Part shown: positions 1 through 6,566 of the stretch, piece after piece
Numbering within the stretch: the stretch's first letter is position 1
Layout of the letters: each line of letters starts with the position of its first letter
The notes under the pieces: model-generated
Told to the model about the DNA's origin: nothing
What the model saw: the letters and a program-made list of their open reading frames with translations, nothing else
Databases searched by the model: none
Program-made: the position numbers and the translations under genes
Assembly (NCBI GenBank): GCA_003524145.1
Contig: DODZ01000013.1
Coordinates: 1-10,153 of the forward strand
Direction: 5' to 3'
DNA length: 10,153 nucleotides
Origin: Candidatus Apopatosoma intestinale
GTDB taxonomy: Bacteria > Bacillota > Clostridia > Oscillospirales > CAG-272

Positions 1-25
1 AGAACTCCTCCTTCGTCGGAGTTCT
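1..25. terminator. Short hairpin at window edge, possible terminator
   Basis: AGAACTCC (1-8) pairs perfectly with GGAGTTCT (18-25) around a 9-nt loop. No clear T-run follows on the plus strand, and the minus-strand continuation is outside the window. It may be a second, weaker terminator or part of the end of a neighbouring unit. Confidence 0.35.
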
Positions 26-33
26 CTATACAA

Positions 34-74
34 AAAAATCCCCGTTCCGACGGCTTGTCGGAACGGGGATTTTT
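34..74 (-). terminator. Strong intrinsic terminator (potentially bidirectional)
   Basis: An 18-nt arm (34-51) pairs perfectly with 57-74 around the 5-nt loop GGCTT. The GC-rich core (CCCCGTTCCGAC / GTCGGAACGGGG) is flanked by A-run and T-run arms, so it can terminate in either direction. It starts 13 nt past the stop codon of the minus-strand lipoprotein gene and is very likely its terminator. It may also stop plus-strand transcription entering from the left. Confidence 0.9.
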
Positions 75-87
75 GCATTATTGAGGA

Positions 88-1686
88 TTATTTGAGTTTC
101 TTAAGTGTTGCCATGTGGGCATCGTATACGGAGTTTGCAGAGTTGCTCATGCTTGCGAGCGCCTTTGTAAACTGGTTCTTGCCTGTTGTAATGAAGTTTG
201 TGAGTCTGCTCATCATGCCGCCGTTTCTGAAGTTGTCATATTCCCATACTCTTGTGCGGAGAACGATATCGAGCATTTCGCCTGATTCATCCTCGCAGAA
301 GCACTGTGTCTTATAATAGTTGATGTAAGCGGGGTAGAGAATTTTTTCGGAATGATAGCCGAATACCTCGAGGAAGTCTGCCGTAGCCTTGATATCAGTG
401 ATGGAAGCGGAAACCTTGAGGCCCGCGCCTGTTGTGCAGACGAGCTGTGCGTAGTTCTCCTGATCCTCGGAATACTTCGGAATGGGAACTATGGAGAAGC
501 GCGCGTTTTCATCGGTTATACGGCGTGCTACCGTGAGAACCTCGGAAACAAAGAGCGCCTGACCGTTTGTAAGAGAACTCTGCGTGTTTGAACCGCTTGT
601 GGAAAGGAAAGCAGGTGACTGCCAGAGCTCGATAGCCTTATCTATAGCGGCACTGTATGCCTTGACATCGGTATTCTGCGAGCTGATAGCATGATGTGTG
701 CCGTTTTCTTTTGTTGTCATGCGGAGACCTGCCGCCGTGATGAGTGAGGTTGCGAAATACTGGTTGTTTATGGTAACACAGCCGAATATATCGCCGTCTT
801 CATATTTCATGTTCTGGTCGCCGTTCACATCGGATTTCGCGGCATCCATGAGGGAGATCATCTTGTCCATTGTCCATGTGCCCTTGCGTACTTCATCATA
901 GATATCTATGGAAGTCTTGCCGGCGGATACGAGTCTCTCGTAAACATCCTTATTGAAGAAAAGCGACCATGTTGCGTCATAGCTGAGGAGGTTGAATTTA
1001 CCGGAGATATTGTAGCACTTGTCAACGCCGTCTACGGTATAGGAGAATGACTCGTGGTAATTCTGATCCCACCAGCTGTGAGAGAAGTCGATATCCATAT
1101 TGGCAATGTTGTATGTCCAGTCATAGTCAACGGCATTATTCCAGAGCCAGAGGATGAAGTCAACAGTATGCTTGCCCTGCTGCATATCGTTCATGGCATA
1201 GGCGGGCGCATCGTTTGTATAATCGCACTCTATCTTGCAGTTGTAGAGGGATTCGACAGTTGCGTTTCTTGCGATGATGCCTTCTGTGATGATGTTGTCA
1301 TCGCCCGTGGACTCCGCTGTAATCTCATAGAAGTCCCATGTTGCGAGCTGACCGACGGAAGCGGCAAACTTGAAGGTTCTGCCGCCGAAGTTTACATCCT
1401 GATAGTCGGGATGCTTTGTTCTGCCGTCGCTCTCGGATGACACCGTAGTTCCTGTTGTGCCGTCTGTTTCCGATGTGGAAACATCGGAGCCGGAGGGTGT
1501 CACTGATGAAGCTGTAGTGCTGTCGCCGCCATTTGAAGATGAGGTTGTCGACTTGGTTCCGTCCGTAGTCTTTTCGGTAGTGGTGGAGGCGGTGGTATTC
1601 TCGGGCTTGTCTCCGCAGGAAACAGCGAACGCGAGAACGAACACTACCATAGCCACAGCGAGAAGAAGGGATAAAATCCTTTTCAT
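88..1686 (-). CDS. Extracellular solute-binding lipoprotein (ABC-transporter type, family 1-like)
   Basis: This 532-residue protein is predicted to sit on the outer face of the membrane and capture a substrate, probably a sugar or oligosaccharide, for an ABC importer. The N terminus (1-23) is a classical signal peptide with K2 R3, a hydrophobic core and a lipobox-like AVSC with the modified cysteine at C24. Residues 25-90 are a Ser/Thr/Gly-rich linker. The body (about 95-532) carries features common in clostridial family 1 binding proteins, such as a WWDQNYHE segment near 205 and an LFFNKDVYERL segment near 245. ATG at 1686 is preceded by an AGGAG site 5 nt away and a good promoter. No permease gene is visible, so the substrate cannot be assigned. 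It reads away from the phage genes and ends at a strong terminator, so it is most likely a host gene. A moron function is possible but unsupported. Confidence 0.8.
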   Translation of the reverse strand: MKRILSLLLAVAMVVFVLAFAVSCGDKPENTTASTTTEKTTDGTKSTTSSSNGGDSTTASSVTPSGSDVSTSETDGTTGTTVSSESDGRTKHPDYQDVNFGGRTFKFAASVGQLATWDFYEITAESTGDDNIITEGIIARNATVESLYNCKIECDYTNDAPAYAMNDMQQGKHTVDFILWLWNNAVDYDWTYNIANMDIDFSHSWWDQNYHESFSYTVDGVDKCYNISGKFNLLSYDATWSLFFNKDVYERLVSAGKTSIDIYDEVRKGTWTMDKMISLMDAAKSDVNGDQNMKYEDGDIFGCVTINNQYFATSLITAAGLRMTTKENGTHHAISSQNTDVKAYSAAIDKAIELWQSPAFLSTSGSNTQSSLTNGQALFVSEVLTVARRITDENARFSIVPIPKYSEDQENYAQLVCTTGAGLKVSASITDIKATADFLEVFGYHSEKILYPAYINYYKTQCFCEDESGEMLDIVLRTRVWEYDNFRNGGMMSRLTNFITTGKNQFTKALASMSNSANSVYDAHMATLKKLK

Positions 1687-1742
1687 AGTAACTCCTTTTT
1701 TTGCTGTAAAAGATTATATTTTGAGTGTTTACTCTAATAGAT

Positions 1743-1770
1743 ATTATAACATTAAATACAGAAAAGTCAA
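1743..1770 (-). promoter_or_regulatory. Sigma-A promoter of the lipoprotein gene
   Basis: On the minus strand TTGACT (1770-1765) is separated by 16 bp from a perfect TATAAT (1748-1743). Transcription would start near 1736, giving a leader of about 50 nt that ends in an AAGGAG-type site before ATG at 1686. No operator was recognised within this promoter. Confidence 0.75.
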
Positions 1771-1865
1771 CAATAATGTGTTCGTGCAAATGACCAAAAA
1801 TGTTGGCAGACTTTTGACAACTTTAGATAACTAATCGCGCCGAAACGAACAATTTTTAAAAATAC

Positions 1866-1877
1866 GAACAAAAGTTC
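1866..1877. promoter_or_regulatory. LexA (SOS) box, perfect half-sites
   Basis: The sequence GAAC-AAAA-GTTC is a perfect inverted repeat of the Gram-positive LexA/DinR half-site (consensus core GAAC-N4-GTTC), with the favoured C just before it. It lies 10 bp upstream of the -35 element of the rightward phage promoter, in an A/T-rich stretch that could also act as an UP element. A chance perfect match in a 270-bp region is about 0.4 percent at equal base frequencies. The match is seen in the sequence; LexA binding is inferred. Confidence 0.65.
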
Positions 1878-1887
1878 TGAAAAATCG

Positions 1888-1916
1888 TTGACAAAAGAAC
1901 AAATGTGTGGTATAAT
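1888..1916 (+). promoter_or_regulatory. Consensus extended -10 promoter for the phage operon
   Basis: A perfect TTGACA (1888-1893) and a perfect TATAAT (1911-1916) are separated by the ideal 17 bp. TGG directly before the -10 gives an extended -10 motif. A/T-rich DNA lies upstream. The predicted start is near 1923, about 30 nt before the first gene. A promoter this strong would be costly if always on, so it is expected to be repressed; the LexA-like boxes at 1866 and 1897 are the obvious candidates. Confidence 0.9.
1897..1908. promoter_or_regulatory. Second, imperfect LexA box inside the promoter spacer
   Basis: GAAC-AAAT-GTGT matches the LexA core GAAC-N4-GTTY at seven of eight fixed positions, with one G for T change in the right half-site. 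It sits wholly between the -35 and -10 hexamers, where bound repressor would block RNA polymerase. The right half-site overlaps the TGG of the extended -10, which could explain the deviation. Its centre is 31 bp from the centre of the perfect upstream box, about three helical turns, placing both on one face of the DNA. Confidence 0.5.
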
Positions 1917-1956
1917 ATAGCCACGGTAGCAAAACCGAAGTAAAAAAAGGAGAGTG

Positions 1957-2178
1957 ATGGATACGAGCAGGTATTTGGATTATGAAGAGGCGGAGGAAAA
2001 GCCACGCGCAAGAATCGTTGCCTACTGCGACCATTGCGGATACGCCATTTACTCTACCGACGAGGCGTTCGAGATAGAGGGAAACGGCGACATTATCCAC
2101 AAGGATTGCTGGTGCGAATATGCCGAGGAGCATATGCTCGATTTTGTGAGAAAGGCATCTTTTTCCGCTGCATATTGA
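1957..2178 (+). CDS. Small zinc-finger-like protein, first gene of the packaging operon
   Basis: This 73-residue protein has no function I can name. It contains a C24-x2-C27 knuckle, followed by an acidic beta-type segment and H48-x2-C51-x-C53, a layout that suggests a single treble-clef or zinc-ribbon metal site. Small proteins with a CxxC, a short 'I-D-G' strand and a second Cys pair are often found near phage terminase genes in Clostridia, so a role in packaging or DNA binding is plausible but inferred. GTG at 1954 is a possible start, but it lies only 1 nt after the GGAG of the ribosome site. ATG at 1957 gives better spacing (4 nt) and is chosen. It is the first gene after the strong promoter and is followed 19 nt later by the terminase small subunit gene. 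Confidence 0.75.
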   Translation: MDTSRYLDYEEAEEKPRARIVAYCDHCGYAIYSTDEAFEIEGNGDIIHKDCWCEYAEEHMLDFVRKASFSAAY

Positions 2179-2197
2179 ATATTCAAGCTCTTTTTTA

Positions 2198-2632
2198 ATG
2201 AGTAAAACCATAGATAAGGACAAGCTGACACCAACCGCTTTTGCCCGCCGCGTCACCGCATATTTCCGCGAGTGCGACAGCGAAATAGTTTCGCCTGCGT
2301 GCGCCTCCTGCACAAAGGACGAGGCAAGCTGTGCGCTCTGCCCGAAGAGGCGTACCAAGCCGTACACCCTCTCGGGGCTGTGTCTGGCGCTGGGGATAAC
2401 AAAGCGGCAATTTAAAGCCCTCAAGGCGAACAAATGTTTCTGTAACGATGTCGAAATGGCGCTTCTGAAGATAGAAGCGTATATAGAAGAGAACAGCATC
2501 AGCGGAGGCATAAACGGCGCTCTTGCTACCGCCATACTGAAAGAGAATTTCGGTTGGGGCGCCAAGGACGATTCCGAAGAGGGGAAAATAGAAATTTCGC
2601 TCTCGGGAGAGGCGGATAAATATGCCGGTTAG
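2198..2632 (+). CDS. terS: Phage terminase small subunit
   Basis: This 144-residue protein should recognise the phage DNA packaging site and hand it to the large subunit. It starts with a helix (TPTAFARRVTAYFRECD), then a cysteine cluster, then a helix-turn-helix region (about 55-83: TLSGLCLALGITKRQF) typical of small terminase subunits. A further helical part (about 84-118) includes the segment GGINGALATAILKENFGWG, which is characteristic of the terminase small subunit family. The cluster C35-x2-C38-x6-C45-x2-C48 between the first helix and the HTH looks like a zinc knuckle and is not usual in the family. The gene overlaps the large subunit gene by 11 nt. No Shine-Dalgarno sequence is visible before ATG 2198, so coupling to the upstream small gene is likely. 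Confidence 0.85.
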   Translation: MSKTIDKDKLTPTAFARRVTAYFRECDSEIVSPACASCTKDEASCALCPKRRTKPYTLSGLCLALGITKRQFKALKANKCFCNDVEMALLKIEAYIEENSISGGINGALATAILKENFGWGAKDDSEEGKIEISLSGEADKYAG

Positions 2633-3947
2633 CACCGGTTTCTCCCTGAATATCGCTCCGAGCGAAAAGCAGAAAGAATTTTTTCTTTCCGCTGCCAAAT
2701 ATACCGCATACGGCGGGGCGCGCGGCGGCGGTAAAAGCTGGGCGCTGAGATACAAGCTCCTCCTGATGTGTCTGCGCTACGGCGGAATAAAAATACTGCT
2801 CGTGCGGCGCACCCTGCCGGAGCTTACCGAAAACCACATACGCCCACTGCGGGAAATTCTTGCCGCAGTGCCGAGGCTGAGTGAATATTCCGAGAAAGAC
2901 AAATGTATAACATTTGCCTCCGGATCGCGGCTTCAGTTCGGATATCTCGCGCGGGAGAGCGACCTGCTCCGCTATCAGGGGCAGGAATTTGATGTGATAG
3001 CGATAGATGAGGCAACACAGATAAGCGAGCATATGTTTACGGTGCTGTGCGCTTCGCTCCGCGGTGCAAACGATTTTCCCAAGCGTATGTATCTCACCTG
3101 CAATCCCGGCGGCATCGGTCACGGCTGGGTGAAACGGCTCTTTATCGAGCGGCGCTTCCGCAAAAGCGAAAATCCCGATGATTATGCTTTCATCCCCGCC
3201 GGAGTCTACGACAATGCGGCACTGACGGAAAAAAATCCCGACTACATAAGGCAGCTCGAAAATCTGCCGGAGGAGCTGAAAAAGGCATGGCTCTACGGAA
3301 GCTGGGATGTTTTCTCGGGGCAGTTTTTCTCGGAATTTGACTACAGCCTCCATACATGCGAGCCTTTTGCGCTCGGCGACGGCACGATGCATTTCTGTGC
3401 GATAGACTACGGGCTCGATATGCTGGCGGCACTCTTCATAGATGTCTGCCGCGACGGGCGCGCATATGTTGTCTCCGAGATATACGAAAGCTCGCTTATC
3501 ATAAGCGAAGCCGCGGGGAAGATTCTCACCCGCGCTTCGGAGGGGACAGTATTTATAGCACCCTCGGATTTATGGTCGCGGCAGAAGGACAGCGGGCGCG
3601 ATATGGCTTCGATTTTTGCCGAAAACGGGGTTTTCTTAACAAAGCTCCGCCCGAACAGAACCGACGGCTGGATGGCGCTCAAGGAATGGCTTAAGCCCGA
3701 CGCAAACGGCGGAGTGCGCCTGCGCATTTTCCGCGGGTGCGAAAACCTTATCCGTTCGCTTCCGCTGCTCATGCACGACAAAGCAAACCCCGCAGATGTT
3801 GCCGTTTTCCCTCATGAGATAACGCATGCGCCCGATGCGCTGAGATATTTTGCCTCATATATGCGCGACATGGCGTCCGGCGACCGCGCCTGCGAAGCAC
3901 CGAGGCTGAAAAACATTATAGAAGAAAGGAACTTTCACAAGAAATGA
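2622..3947 (+). CDS. terL: Phage terminase large subunit (packaging ATPase-nuclease)
   Basis: This 441-residue protein is a full-length DNA-packaging motor that docks on the portal, cuts concatemeric DNA and pumps it into the prohead using ATP. The ATPase domain has a Walker A motif GGARGGGKS (31-39), a Walker B motif VIAIDEA (125-131) with D129 and catalytic E130, and a coupling motif around LTCNPGG (158-164). The RNase H-like nuclease domain shows the expected acidic residues: D262 in CAIDYG, D316 in APSD, and D405 in HAPDALRYF near the C terminus. All key residues are present, so the enzyme should be active. ATG 2622 lies inside terS and leaves the usual short N-terminal stretch before the SEKQKEF adenine-binding (Q-motif-like) segment. 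The stop overlaps the portal start as ATGA. Confidence 0.96.
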   Translation: MPVSTGFSLNIAPSEKQKEFFLSAAKYTAYGGARGGGKSWALRYKLLLMCLRYGGIKILLVRRTLPELTENHIRPLREILAAVPRLSEYSEKDKCITFASGSRLQFGYLARESDLLRYQGQEFDVIAIDEATQISEHMFTVLCASLRGANDFPKRMYLTCNPGGIGHGWVKRLFIERRFRKSENPDDYAFIPAGVYDNAALTEKNPDYIRQLENLPEELKKAWLYGSWDVFSGQFFSEFDYSLHTCEPFALGDGTMHFCAIDYGLDMLAALFIDVCRDGRAYVVSEIYESSLIISEAAGKILTRASEGTVFIAPSDLWSRQKDSGRDMASIFAENGVFLTKLRPNRTDGWMALKEWLKPDANGGVRLRIFRGCENLIRSLPLLMHDKANPADVAVFPHEITHAPDALRYFASYMRDMASGDRACEAPRLKNIIEERNFHKK

Positions 3948-5632
3948 ATTTATTTAAAAAATACGATGAAGATATCATAGCATATGACACAGCCGAACTG
4001 CGTGAAAAGAGTATTGCTTTTCTTCTGCGTGAGGCGAAAATAGCGCGCTCGAATACTGACGGCTATTGGCAGCGGATGGCAAATTATTACGGCGGCGCAC
4101 ATGATACGGCAAAGCAGACGGGTGATTTCCTTGCAGGAACCGAGCTTCCGTGGAAGCCTGCAACCGTACCCGACGCATATCTCCATGTGGAGAGTCAGAT
4201 AGAGGCGAAAATGCCCGATTTCGAATTTTCCGCGAGAAGCGGCGACGAGGCGGAGATGGCGAAAGCGAGAGAAAGCGTCGTCCGCTACATCTGCGACAGA
4301 AACGAGCTGGAAATAAAGAACTCCGTAAACGAGCGCAGACTCGGAATTATGGGCAGTGCCGTATGGAAGCTCGCGCTGACGACTGGCGAAAACGGTACTG
4401 ACGAGATAGCGATAGAAAATCCCTCACCCGAGGATATCTATCCCGATCCGAACAGCACAAGCGTCGACGGGTGCGAATACATCGGCTACACATATAAGCT
4501 CAGCCGCCTTGCCGCACAGCGCATTTTTGCCGACGATCTCGCAATCATGGAGACGAGCATAGACAGGATTCTTTCCGAGCGCGATGCCGAGCTCGGCATA
4601 GAGACGGATATTTATTCCTCCGATGCCGCACCGCTTATTGACGTGACGGAATGGTGGTTCCGCCAGCCTTATGACGGCTCTTGTTCCTGCGAAACTGTGG
4701 ACGCGGCGGGAAATATAACCGAAGTGACATATGACTATCGTGCGGGAGATATCGCGCTCTGCATTCTGCTCTGCGGCAGGGAGGTGCGCTATATCCCGAA
4801 ATTCTGGAATAAGACCTCCTGCACTCATTATCCGTTCGTTATATACAGCCGTATAATGAGCGACAACAGCATCTGGGGCAGAAGCGAAATAGAGGCGGTA
4901 CTGCCGCTTATCGACGCCGCCGACAGGCAGCTTGCCTTTGCACAGCTCAACACTGCGTTCTTTGCAAACGACATTTTGCTCTATGAGGAAAATGCTTTCG
5001 CTCCCGACAGCTATCCGCAGAATCATCCCGGAGCTGTCTGGAAGCTACGCCCGGGCATGATAGACAAGGTTTCACGCCTCGGCGGACTTGCGGGCGACAG
5101 CACCGTCCACTACGAGATAGCGGACAAATACCGTGCGCTGATGAAAGAAGCACTCGGAAACTATGATTTCATGCAGGGCGACAGCGCAACGCAGGTCACG
5201 ACGGCGACAGGGCTCGCGCTCCTCAGCGATTTCGCCGGCAAACGCGTAGCCGCAAAGCAGGTATGCAAAAAGGCGGGCTTTTCGAGGCTGTACCGACTGC
5301 TTGACTATTTTGCGCTGGAGGTTTACAGCCATGAGCGACTTGCGGCTATCGGTACGGGCTGCGAGGGTGCCTTTGAAAGATGCGACCACTGCATGGCACT
5401 TCTCGGATATATTCCCACAGTGGATGTAAAGATAAACACAGGCGACGGACTGGAGAACTCGCGTTCGTTTACGATATCGGCAATTTCCGAGCTGATGAAA
5501 ACCGAGATAGCAGAGGAAAACTACCCGATAGTACGCGCATATATCGAGTCGCTCGGCATACCCTACGGTGCCGAAATATGCGAAAAGCTCGATGAGAGAT
5601 TTGCGAAAGCAGGAGAGGAGAAGGAAGCATGA
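3944..5632 (+). CDS. Phage portal protein (P22-like)
   Basis: This 562-residue protein should form the dodecameric ring at one capsid vertex through which DNA enters and leaves. Supporting features are the N-terminal helical region with YWQRMANYYGG (41-51), the segment IENPSPEDIYPDPNS (157-171) that is typical of P22-type portals, a wing-like beta region to about 300, SIWGRSEIEAVLPLIDAADR (309-328) ahead of the long helices, the segment PGAVWKLRPG (362-371), and the helical ATGLALLSDFAGKR region (421-434). The order directly after terL and before a scaffold and coat gene is the classic head module. It starts in an ATGA overlap with terL and ends in an ATGA overlap with the scaffold gene, indicating translational coupling. 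Length and layout fit an intact protein. Confidence 0.92.
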   Translation: MNLFKKYDEDIIAYDTAELREKSIAFLLREAKIARSNTDGYWQRMANYYGGAHDTAKQTGDFLAGTELPWKPATVPDAYLHVESQIEAKMPDFEFSARSGDEAEMAKARESVVRYICDRNELEIKNSVNERRLGIMGSAVWKLALTTGENGTDEIAIENPSPEDIYPDPNSTSVDGCEYIGYTYKLSRLAAQRIFADDLAIMETSIDRILSERDAELGIETDIYSSDAAPLIDVTEWWFRQPYDGSCSCETVDAAGNITEVTYDYRAGDIALCILLCGREVRYIPKFWNKTSCTHYPFVIYSRIMSDNSIWGRSEIEAVLPLIDAADRQLAFAQLNTAFFANDILLYEENAFAPDSYPQNHPGAVWKLRPGMIDKVSRLGGLAGDSTVHYEIADKYRALMKEALGNYDFMQGDSATQVTTATGLALLSDFAGKRVAAKQVCKKAGFSRLYRLLDYFALEVYSHERLAAIGTGCEGAFERCDHCMALLGYIPTVDVKINTGDGLENSRSFTISAISELMKTEIAEENYPIVRAYIESLGIPYGAEICEKLDERFAKAGEEKEA

Positions 5633-6468
5633 ACGAAAACGAAATGAAAATCGAAAATAATGCCGAGGCGACCGCCTTGGCCGATATAAACGAAGAAAAT
5701 CCGCCTGCCGCCGAGACCGAAAGCGGCATGGAACTTTCAGACTCCGCAGAGGTGAGAACCGATGACGCGGAGAAAGCCTCTGCCGGAGAAGCGGCAGAGG
5801 AAGCGAACGCAGGAAGCACGGGACAAGTCACGCGGGAAGAATATGCGCATGAAAAGCCCGATGATTACGTCGATGCGGCTGAGATGAAGCCTTTTATCCC
5901 CGAGGAAGTGAAGCCTGCGAGATTTATATCTCCCGCTATGGCATGGAGCTGCGGAACAGGTATGACGGACATTTTTTCATCAGACTCGGCGAAAGCCGGA
6001 TCGGATGAAAAAGACGACGGAGCGGACAGCGGCGACGATGAGCTTTCAGACGACGGTCCTACCATCGTCGATGATGAGGGAGGAGACGGCGAAACAGACG
6101 GCTTCTGCGATGATGGCTATGACGGCGAAAAAGCAACAGACGAAAACGTTGGCTCAAGCGAGCCGTCGGTCGGCATGGCACCTCTCTCGGAAGAAGAGAC
6201 GCGCGCCGTCGTGACAAACCCGATGTTTGCGCTTTTTGCGAGAGGGAAGAGTCAGACTTTTGACGAGATATGCCGCGACTTTATGAAAATGACAGCGGGC
6301 ACGCGCAATGCGGGAAGCCGCAGAATGGTCACACCGTCCGGTTCATCGGCTGTGAACAGAGACGTCGCCCTATCGGACAAACAGCGCAAGCTGGCGCGCG
6401 AATACGGTATGTCATACAGGGAATATTATGAGCTAATCAACGGCATACCGTCAAAATCATACAAATGA
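5629..6468 (+). CDS. Acidic scaffold-like assembly protein
   Basis: This 279-residue protein probably guides coat assembly and is lost from the mature particle. Its position between portal and coat is the main reason. Residues 1-180 are very rich in Asp, Glu, Ala and Ser with little predicted fold, including an Asp/Gly run at about 125-165. A short conserved-looking hydrophobic block NPMFALFARGK (198-208) and a helix (FDEICRDFMKM) follow. The last 30 residues are basic and helical (KQRKLAREYGMSYREYYELI, 251-270), resembling the C-terminal helix-loop-helix by which P22 gp8 binds coat. There is no recognisable protease motif. A strong AGGAGAAGGA-type site lies within the portal gene just upstream. 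A decoration or minor head protein is the alternative. The stop codon sits inside the first unit of the 21-bp repeat array. Confidence 0.7.
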   Translation: MNENEMKIENNAEATALADINEENPPAAETESGMELSDSAEVRTDDAEKASAGEAAEEANAGSTGQVTREEYAHEKPDDYVDAAEMKPFIPEEVKPARFISPAMAWSCGTGMTDIFSSDSAKAGSDEKDDGADSGDDELSDDGPTIVDDEGGDGETDGFCDDGYDGEKATDENVGSSEPSVGMAPLSEEETRAVVTNPMFALFARGKSQTFDEICRDFMKMTAGTRNAGSRRMVTPSGSSAVNRDVALSDKQRKLAREYGMSYREYYELINGIPSKSYK

Positions 6469-6544
6469 ATAATCTGAAAATACAAATGTATAAAATTAAA
6501 TAACAGATGTATAAAACCAAATAACAACTGTATAAAACATAAAA
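6461..6544 (+). repeat. Four tandem 21-bp units before the capsid gene
   Basis: Units occupy 6461-6481, 6482-6502, 6503-6523 and 6524-6544, each beginning ACA and containing a TATAAAA-like or ATAA core. Units 2 and 3 are nearly identical, unit 4 is close, and unit 1 is diverged and includes the last codons and TGA stop of the scaffold gene. Units 2 and 3 each hold a tiny ORF: ATG at 6486 encodes MYKIK then TAA, and ATG at 6507 encodes MYKTK then TAA. Unit 4 has CTG instead of ATG. The period equals two helical turns. The array fills most of the gap between the scaffold and capsid genes. Confidence 0.75.
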
Positions 6545-6566
6545 TAAGAAAGGAAACATACAATAA

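Noticed and set aside
1325..1834. Open frames on both strands overlapping the 5' end of the lipoprotein gene
   Set aside because: They are shadows of the lipoprotein gene or run through its promoter, have no ribosome site, and translate to unlikely compositions.
1814..1842. A second TTGACA at 1814 as a plus-strand promoter
   Set aside because: No acceptable -10 lies 15-19 bp downstream; that stretch reads CTAATCGCGC.
1845..1871. Two ACGAACAA direct repeats as a phage repressor operator
   Set aside because: The second copy is part of the LexA-type box, and two copies 19 bp apart without symmetry are too little to support a separate operator.
2526..3392. Long minus-strand open frames opposite terS and terL
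   Set aside because: The plus-strand frame has complete terminase motifs; the antisense frames are a by-product of codon bias and have no start signals.
5777..5800. Perfect 9-bp hairpin (CCTCTGCCG / CGGCAGAGG) inside the scaffold gene
   Set aside because: It falls in a repetitive Ala/Glu codon stretch where such complementarity arises easily, and there is no slippery site or T-run beside it.
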